Source of the DNA: Paenibacillus daejeonensis DSM 15491
Lineage (GTDB): Bacteria > Bacillota > Bacilli > Paenibacillales > Paenibacillaceae
Assembly: GCF_000378385.1 (NCBI RefSeq)
Contig: NZ_KB899666.1
Location: forward strand, 1 to 64,000
Direction of reading: 5' to 3'
DNA: 64,000 nt
A program made the position numbers and the translations under genes. Positions 58,425 through 64,000 of the stretch are shown here, piece by piece. Every line of letters starts with the position of its first letter. Within the stretch, counting starts at the first letter, position 1. Below the pieces are notes generated by a model. It saw only the letters and a program-made list of their open reading frames with translations, did not search any database and was not told where the DNA came from.

Positions 58425-60137
58425 TTAATTATAGCCTTCTAAAGTCTCAATTGCCTTTTCAAATCCATCTTGATAAAAGGCACTGACCGATTCCACGCCC
58501 AACGCTTTCAGCTTTTCGATGATTTCGGCTTTCTTTTGATCATAAGCAGCTTGGTCCTTAGACATAATCAGTGTTGGAATAGCAGTCATGATATAGTCAT
58601 TAATCTTTGTCTCGGTGCGCTTTTGATCTGCATTTGCAATCGGTATGAGAGAATCAATTCCTTGATTGACTGAATTTTTAAACTTCCTCATTTCAATAAC
58701 ACCCAACTTACTGTCTGCTCCATAATGTTTCATGTATTCCTCGTCAGCTGCTGTATATGATTCCTTGACTACATCTGGCTCGAGGAACAAGTCAAGACTT
58801 TGACCGTTCTCTCCCAGTGAATCATAGTCGAGTCCCACAATATTCTCATATTTATGGATAGCTTGCTGTGTTCGATAGTCGGGATTTGCATTGATTTGAT
58901 CTATGGCCTCTGGCTTCACTTGATATTCTCCATTTGATTCTGACCATATAACGTCCTGTACACCAGTGAATACAGTTCGTGCTCCCTCTTCCGAATACAG
59001 ATAATCTAACAGTCTGATCACCGCCTCGGGATGTTTTGTTTTAGATGAAACGACATAACTGCGGCTCGAGAAACCGAATGGCACAGAACGGTCATACCAA
59101 GCTGAATACTCCTCTGTATCTGCTAGCGGAATATCTTGATATGCAGCCAAACCATTTGTCGAATCTGCCAATCTCGCGTTAATTGAAGAGATAAACCATT
59201 CTGCATTTACCGCCATAATTTGACCCTCATCTACTTTCTGTCCAAAATTAGAACTATTTTGGGTAAAGCTTTCAGGGTCCAACAAACCTTCACGATAGGC
59301 CTTGTTGTACAGACTGCTGGATTTCCAAAGCAAAGCGCGATCATCCAAAATCGGCACGTATTCTCTGGATTCATTGTAATAATTGTCGAAAGGGCCAAAC
59401 GTGTTCAGACCGGAATATTTCGAATAAAACGTGCTAAAGTGATAGCCCCACATTCCCCAGTCCGCAAAGGTAGAGAAGCCGTAAACCTTTTTTCCATCTG
59501 CTGTAGTCGGATGGTTAGCGACCATGTCCTTGACCACCTGGATTAGGTCGTCCTCATTATTAATTGCAGGTAAGCCTAATTCCTTGTAATAATCCCATCT
59601 CAGAAAATTTCCGTACTGGGAAGTGGCAATAGGTGACTTCTCCTGCTTGGCACGAGCCGGAAGCACGTATACTGCATCCTCGCCCCCACTGAACACATCA
59701 CGACTATACTGAAGCGCCATCGCAGCATTTTTTTGAAGGTTTGGCGCTTGATCAAGATAAGGTGATAGATCAAGAAGTTCTCCTGCCTGAATGAGTGGTC
59801 CGACCATGTCAGGCGATATCATGGTCAGATCAGGCAAATCTCCACTTGCTGCCATGACTTTAATTTTGTCTGCATTTGTTGAGATTTCCATATCCATGAT
59901 TACACCAGTCACACGTTCGATCTCTTTTGCAACAGGGTCTTTCTGAATACCGGAGACAATCGGAGTTGTGCTTCCTGGCACATACATTTTTACGGTGACG
60001 GTTTCTGCGGCCTGCGAACTATTGTCGTTTGAGGAACGATCATTCTGATTGCTACTATCCGAATTTTCACCGCAGCCTGTAAGCATTAAAACAGTACACA
60101 TGATTAAAACGAGCGCTTTCATTTTGTGATTAACCAT
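58425..60137 (-). CDS. ABC transporter substrate-binding lipoprotein, cluster 3
   Basis: 570 residues, solute-binding family 1. Lipobox LTGC gives Cys22, then a long S/N/D-rich linker (23-45). VTVKMYVPGSTTPIVSGIQK starts lobe one; VMAASGDLPDLTMISPDMVG is the hinge segment. GGAGG precedes the start. Third member of the same transporter type in this window but only distantly similar in sequence to the other two, so a different ligand is likely. Confidence 0.92.
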   Translation of the reverse strand: MVNHKMKALVLIMCTVLMLTGCGENSDSSNQNDRSSNDNSSQAAETVTVKMYVPGSTTPIVSGIQKDPVAKEIERVTGVIMDMEISTNADKIKVMAASGDLPDLTMISPDMVGPLIQAGELLDLSPYLDQAPNLQKNAAMALQYSRDVFSGGEDAVYVLPARAKQEKSPIATSQYGNFLRWDYYKELGLPAINNEDDLIQVVKDMVANHPTTADGKKVYGFSTFADWGMWGYHFSTFYSKYSGLNTFGPFDNYYNESREYVPILDDRALLWKSSSLYNKAYREGLLDPESFTQNSSNFGQKVDEGQIMAVNAEWFISSINARLADSTNGLAAYQDIPLADTEEYSAWYDRSVPFGFSSRSYVVSSKTKHPEAVIRLLDYLYSEEGARTVFTGVQDVIWSESNGEYQVKPEAIDQINANPDYRTQQAIHKYENIVGLDYDSLGENGQSLDLFLEPDVVKESYTAADEEYMKHYGADSKLGVIEMRKFKNSVNQGIDSLIPIANADQKRTETKINDYIMTAIPTLIMSKDQAAYDQKKAEIIEKLKALGVESVSAFYQDGFEKAIETLEGYN

Positions 60138-60194
60138 CCTTCATCCTCCATTTTTGTTTTTTATAAACCATCTTCGACATGTTTAACGTTCCTA

Positions 60195-61082
60195 CTAGCC
60201 TTTCACAGCACCTAACATGATGCCACTTACGAAGTAGCGCTGAATGATCGGGTAGACCAGTAAGACTGGTATGGTGACAACCATCGTCACAGTCATTCTC
60301 AATGAGAAAGGTGATATCTGGTAACCAGCAGCATTGCCCCCTTCCTTCACCTGGGCCGCAATCATTTCCGCTTGGTTCAAATATTGCAACAAGATATACT
60401 GAAGCGTATTTAACTTATTGTTGTTAATAAGCAGTAAATTGTCCATCCAAGTGTTCCATTGTCCCACTGCAGTAAACACGGCCACTGCTGCGAGAACGGG
60501 AATGCTTAAGGGCATCATAATTCGAGAATAGATAGTCCAATAACCAGCTCCATCCATGCGCGCCGATTCCTCAAGAGCGGATGGTACATTCTCCATAAAC
60601 GTCTTAATCAGAATAACATTGAATACAGAAACTGCTCCTGGCAGCACATATAGTAAGAAAGTATCATTTAGATGATAATTGCGCATGACGATATACCAAG
60701 GAATCAGTCCAGCATTTAAATACATGGACAAAATCGAGATCCGGTACAAAATCTTCCGACCTGGCAACTCCTTTTTCATCAGGGTGTAAGCAAATATGCT
60801 AGAGAAGAATAATGAGATAACCGTACCTAAGACTGTTCGCAATACGGATATAATGAAGGCAAGAGCTAACCCTGGAAGAGCGAACACTTCCACATAGTTT
60901 TGTAAGGTGAAGCCCAAGGGATAAAGGGCTACAATGTTACGAGAAGACTCAATTGGGTCGCTGAAGGACTGAATCAGTATGAAATAGAACGGGTAGAGAC
61001 AGATTAGCAAAAGCAAAGTAAATACAATTAAGTTAGCTATCTGGAACACCCATTCGCGCCATCCCAATTTCATAGTCGCCAT
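60195..61082 (-). CDS. ABC sugar permease, YtcP type, cluster 3
   Basis: 295 residues, six helices. EAA loop PSALEESARMDGAGYWTIYSRIMMPLSIPV and the C-terminal VSGIMLGAVKG are diagnostic. Lies 21 bp behind the LplB-type gene. Confidence 0.95.
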   Translation of the reverse strand: MATMKLGWREWVFQIANLIVFTLLLLICLYPFYFILIQSFSDPIESSRNIVALYPLGFTLQNYVEVFALPGLALAFIISVLRTVLGTVISLFFSSIFAYTLMKKELPGRKILYRISILSMYLNAGLIPWYIVMRNYHLNDTFLLYVLPGAVSVFNVILIKTFMENVPSALEESARMDGAGYWTIYSRIMMPLSIPVLAAVAVFTAVGQWNTWMDNLLLINNNKLNTLQYILLQYLNQAEMIAAQVKEGGNAAGYQISPFSLRMTVTMVVTIPVLLVYPIIQRYFVSGIMLGAVKG

Positions 61083-61103
61083 ACGTTTTTTTCAACTCCT
61101 TGT

Positions 61104-62051
61104 TTATAGAATGCCACGATCAGCAATCTTGCGGGAAAGCAGATTGGCACCAAGTAACAAACAGATACTGATAATGGTTTTCAAAATACTAAAAGCTGTC
61201 GCTACTGGAACATCGTTCAAAGCAAGGCCAACCTTGTACACATAATAATCTAGGACCTCCAGTTTTGATTGAACAAGTGGATTCATAAATACGTAATATT
61301 GTTCAAAGCCGTTTGACAATAGCGAGCCGATGTTGAGTAATAGCAACACAATGAACGTCGGCATCATTCCAGGAACAGTGATATGCCAAATTTTCATATA
61401 TCGGCCTGCTCCGTCTACATCCGCAGCTTCATGCAACTCTCGGTCTATTGAAGCGATAGCGGCGAAAAAAATAATCGCACTGTACCCTAGACCTTTCCAG
61501 ATAAACAACGCCGCCTGAAAAAACCATGCCCATTGATTGTTTGCCATCGGATTGAGAGGAGTATCGATAATACCGATCTGCAATAGAATACGATTCATCA
61601 GCCCACTTTCTGGAGAGAACAATGCGAACGATAAGGAGAACACGATAATCCAGCTGATAAAATGGGGCAGCGTGGAAGCCGTTTGAACAAACTTCTGGTA
61701 CTTCTTCCACTTCATCTCTGACAAGAAGATCGCGAACAGTGCGGCTAACGGCAGACTTAACAGACCAAGAAAGCTAATCGCAAGCGTGTTGAGTAATACT
61801 CGAAGAATATCTGGATCTGAGAACGCAATACGAAAATAATGCAAGCCCATAAACTCAGCTTGGCTCAGCCTCATACCGATTCGGTAATCAAAAAAAGCAT
61901 ATATCCATCCGAAGATTGGACCATAAGCAAACAACAATAGAAAAATGAACGACGGTAGCGCCATGCCTAAAAGTGTAAATCGCCCCACCGTCCAGTACCG
62001 TCTCTTATTATTGAATGCAATTGATTCTGAGATACTCACTTGTGGCTTCAT
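61104..62051 (-). CDS. ABC sugar permease, LplB type, cluster 3
   Basis: 315 residues, six helices. LFAYGPIFGWIYAFFDYRIG near 40, EAA loop HEAADVDGAGRYMKIWHITVPGMMP and the end LLSRKIADRGIL fit LplB proteins. AAGGAGAG precedes the start. First transport gene of cluster 3; a terminator separates it from the response regulator gene upstream, so it has its own promoter in 62052-62170. Confidence 0.95.
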   Translation of the reverse strand: MKPQVSISESIAFNNKRRYWTVGRFTLLGMALPSFIFLLLFAYGPIFGWIYAFFDYRIGMRLSQAEFMGLHYFRIAFSDPDILRVLLNTLAISFLGLLSLPLAALFAIFLSEMKWKKYQKFVQTASTLPHFISWIIVFSLSFALFSPESGLMNRILLQIGIIDTPLNPMANNQWAWFFQAALFIWKGLGYSAIIFFAAIASIDRELHEAADVDGAGRYMKIWHITVPGMMPTFIVLLLLNIGSLLSNGFEQYYVFMNPLVQSKLEVLDYYVYKVGLALNDVPVATAFSILKTIISICLLLGANLLSRKIADRGIL

Positions 62052-62167
62052 TTATCTTTCTCTCCTTTCTTATTTTTCATTCTAGCAGCGTTGCTATTCC
62101 AGTTCGACTTCAAAAAACTCACATTTCACTTCAATATTTTTGTGATAAGTGCAGACCATGTTAGCGC

Positions 62168-62215
62168 AAAAAGGCCATCAAAACTTCAGTCTTCCCTGAG
62201 TGAAGTTTTGATGGC
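62168..62215 (-). terminator. Terminator between YesN-type regulator and cluster 3
   Basis: GCCATCAAAACTTCA (62174-62188) and TGAAGTTTTGATGGC (62201-62215) form a perfect 15-bp stem with a 12-base loop, followed on the minus strand by TTTTT (62168-62172). Confidence 0.9.
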
Positions 62216-62229
62216 TCGCCTTCATTATT

Positions 62230-63801
62230 TTATATGTCTCCGCGAAATTCAGCAGGTGACAACCCGGTAGCCTTCTTGAAAATAGTAAAGAAATAATTTG
62301 TATTTATATACCCACTCTTCGAAGCTACTTCTCCAATTTTCAAAGTGGTTTCGAGTAGCAATTCCTTAGCCTTTTCTATACGTATCATATTCAAGTATTC
62401 CGTAAATGATTGTTCAATTTCTTTTTTAAATTGCTGTCCCAAATAGGTGGGATGAACACGAAATGTCGCTGCAACTGTCTTTAAATTAATACTTTCTACA
62501 TAATGCATTTGAATATAATCAATGACCTGACCAACAAGAGGCGTCGGAGAATGTTGTCTCTCAAGGACAAACTTCATATGTTCTTGTGCAACGATGGATA
62601 GCCAATTCTTACAGTCCTCAACTGTCTCCAATTCGAAAACGTTTGACAGCATCACATTCATGTCCGTCCATCTCATTTGAATACTAGCATCGAGGGACCT
62701 GGTGGCCCTGGTAACCGTGAAGAAGATTTCGACGACCATGGCCTGAATGAATTCTGGTGTAATGAATTCTAGCGTCTTTAGTTCGGCGAACGTTCTGTCA
62801 ATATGCGTTACAACCGCTTCGATGCTTCCGTTCTTTATGGCTCCAGCAATCTCTATTAAATAGGACTGTAGATCGAATGCTTTTCGTGAAACCTCAGCGG
62901 GAACATTCTCAAAAAAGACGACTTTATTTGTCCCTGCAACCATGCTAAAATTCAACATTTTTTTAGCATGATGATAACTCTTATGGACAGAGCGATGGTC
63001 TTTGACATAGCCTCCAACTGCAGTAAATACATCTATTTTCAAGGTATGCTTCAAGTTTCTCATGCACTCATTTAGTCCATCCTCCAACTGATTACCACAT
63101 TTCTCACTGTCAACATTACAAAAAATAATAATAAGCTCGTCATCCAAGTTATAAAACGGGATTGATTCAAATTTACTGTTTAACGTATCTTGGCATATAT
63201 TTCGGACGGCAAACCTTAAGCTGATTCGATCGTTTTGAAATGTTTCGGGTACGGAGAGTACTTTAATGACTGCGACCGAAAAGCCTTCTGCTTTGAGATT
63301 GATCTGCGAGAGTTGTGCCTTTTGACGAAGTTCACGCTCTCGGATGTCTCCAGTTACCCACATGTACAATGTATTATCTCGCAGTACATGGAGACCTTCT
63401 CTAATCTCAATTTGTTTGGTAAATTCATTTTCCAGCTTTTTCTTCGTTTCAACTAGCGTAAGCGTCAATTCCTTGGCATCAACCGGTTTGAGCAAATAAT
63501 TTTCAATTCCAATCCGGGCAGCCTGTTTAACGTATTCGAAGTCATTATAGCCGCTTAGCACGATAAATTTTATGTTCCTCCCCCATTCGCTCGCAATTCG
63601 AATCAGATCGAGTCCATCCATCTTGGGCATTCGAATATCAGTAATAATAATGTGTACTGTATAGGATTCGATAATTTCCAATGCTTCCTTGCCATTAGAA
63701 GCAAAGCCGACAATGTCTAATTCGAGTTCATCCCAATTAAGTAACGCTGGTAAGCCATCCAAAATCATCGGTTCATCATCAACAATTAGTACTTTATACA
63801 T
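62230..63801 (-). CDS. YesN-type response regulator, AraC output
   Basis: 523 residues. The receiver domain (1-120) has VLIVDDEP, phospho-acceptor Asp55 in IIITDIRMPKMDG, the Ser of VLSGYNDF and Lys in YLLKPVD. A long middle region is typical of YesN. The C-terminal double HTH reads INLKTVAATFRVHPTYLGQQ and IGEVASKSGYINTNYFFTIF-KKATGLSPAEFR. Its start overlaps the end of the sensor kinase gene by 8 bases. It should activate the cluster 3 operon that follows on the same strand. Confidence 0.93.
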   Translation of the reverse strand: MYKVLIVDDEPMILDGLPALLNWDELELDIVGFASNGKEALEIIESYTVHIIITDIRMPKMDGLDLIRIASEWGRNIKFIVLSGYNDFEYVKQAARIGIENYLLKPVDAKELTLTLVETKKKLENEFTKQIEIREGLHVLRDNTLYMWVTGDIRERELRQKAQLSQINLKAEGFSVAVIKVLSVPETFQNDRISLRFAVRNICQDTLNSKFESIPFYNLDDELIIIFCNVDSEKCGNQLEDGLNECMRNLKHTLKIDVFTAVGGYVKDHRSVHKSYHHAKKMLNFSMVAGTNKVVFFENVPAEVSRKAFDLQSYLIEIAGAIKNGSIEAVVTHIDRTFAELKTLEFITPEFIQAMVVEIFFTVTRATRSLDASIQMRWTDMNVMLSNVFELETVEDCKNWLSIVAQEHMKFVLERQHSPTPLVGQVIDYIQMHYVESINLKTVAATFRVHPTYLGQQFKKEIEQSFTEYLNMIRIEKAKELLLETTLKIGEVASKSGYINTNYFFTIFKKATGLSPAEFRGDI

Positions 63802-64000
63802 CGGCTCCGAACTCCTCTACCTTCATTGCGGCTAAAGTGATGACTACCTTTGTACCCTTGCTGGCCTTACTTTGAATATGGATACCATAATTTGACCCCA
63901 TGGCTAGCCGTATGCGTTCATTAACATTCTTCAAACCAATGCTGTCAGTATCCTGTTCTGGAGTTTGAAGTTGATTAAGAATATGGTCCAATTTCTCCTC
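63794..64000 (-). CDS. YesM-type sensor histidine kinase (C-terminal end, partial)
   Basis: The last 68 residues of a HATPase_c domain: EEKLDHILNQLQTPEQDTDS, then IGLKNVNERIRLAMGSNYGI (the G-box region of YesM kinases is GIGLxNVxxRL), then SKASKGTKVVITLAA. The gene runs off the right edge, so the sensor domain is not visible. Partner of the YesN-type regulator, with overlapping genes. Confidence 0.88.
   Translation of the reverse strand, partial: EEKLDHILNQLQTPEQDTDSIGLKNVNERIRLAMGSNYGIHIQSKASKGTKVVITLAAMKVEEFGADV

Overview
The window looks like chromosomal DNA of a Paenibacillus-like Gram-positive soil or plant-associated bacterium. The evidence is the mix of families: three LplB/YtcP-type oligosaccharide ABC transporters with large secreted or cytosolic carbohydrate-active enzymes, YesM/YesN-type and membrane-bound AraC-type regulators, strong GGAGG ribosome binding sites, a LexA box of the Bacillus type, ECF (sigma-W-like) promoters, a CotH-type protein and LURP-one/YxjI-like proteins. 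Most of the window is GC-rich; about 20.1-24.2 kb is visibly AT-rich and is an accessory patch of hypothetical, decayed or mobile-element genes. Species identity is inference.

Layout. 1-5.0 kb: two-gene RHS/YD-repeat operon (minus strand), broken by a one-base frameshift and running off the left edge. 5.3-6.8 kb: MerR regulator and divergent GNAT acetyltransferase sharing a textbook 19-bp-spacer MerR promoter. 6.8-9.2 kb: small membrane protein and a zinc-ribbon/leucine-rich-repeat membrane protein. 9.2-9.8 kb: a MITE-like element and an apparent type I toxin-antitoxin pair too small for ordinary gene calling. 9.8-12.1 kb: macrolide phosphotransferase with its TetR regulator, then a lipoprotein. 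12.3-20.1 kb: carbohydrate cluster 1 (two permeases, binding lipoprotein, giant heparinase-like protein). 20.1-24.4 kb: accessory patch with an SOS-controlled YolD remnant and a dead serine recombinase. 24.5-26.8 kb: membrane AraC regulator, probably the controller of cluster 1. 26.9-30.2 kb: small membrane proteins, TetR, a LURP-one-like protein, an M23 peptidase. 30.6-42.9 kb: carbohydrate cluster 2 (AraC regulator, binding protein, two permeases, GH9 enzyme, second toroid-type enzyme), bracketed on both sides by copies of a 26-bp repeat unit. 43.5-47.3 kb: TetR, Rossmann oxidoreductase, second LURP-one-like protein, CotH-type lipoprotein. 47.6-51.4 kb: serine hydrolase coupled to an ABC-2 exporter. 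51.4-55.3 kb: DUF2809-like membrane protein, sulfatase, GAP-type membrane protein with a small partner, aldo/keto reductase. 55.7-64.0 kb: carbohydrate cluster 3 (GH106-like enzyme, binding protein, permeases) with a YesN/YesM two-component pair that runs off the right edge.

How it works together. Each carbohydrate cluster pairs import of an oligosaccharide (binding lipoprotein plus two six-helix permeases; the MsmX-type ATPase is not in the window and is presumably shared) with a lyase or hydrolase and a dedicated sensor-regulator. Cluster 2 has a secreted multidomain GH9 enzyme that would cut outside the cell, with a cytosolic enzyme finishing imported fragments; clusters 1 and 3 have only enzymes without signal peptides, so they appear to take up fragments made elsewhere. 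A sulfatase nearby may act on related glycans. In all three clusters a strong hairpin lies directly behind the binding-protein gene, which would favour high binding-protein levels. The most distinctive items are the type I toxin-antitoxin locus, the 26-bp repeat units with conserved complementarity, the two structured MITE copies, the ECF promoters in front of both LURP-one-like paralogues, and the SOS operon that has lost its polymerase.
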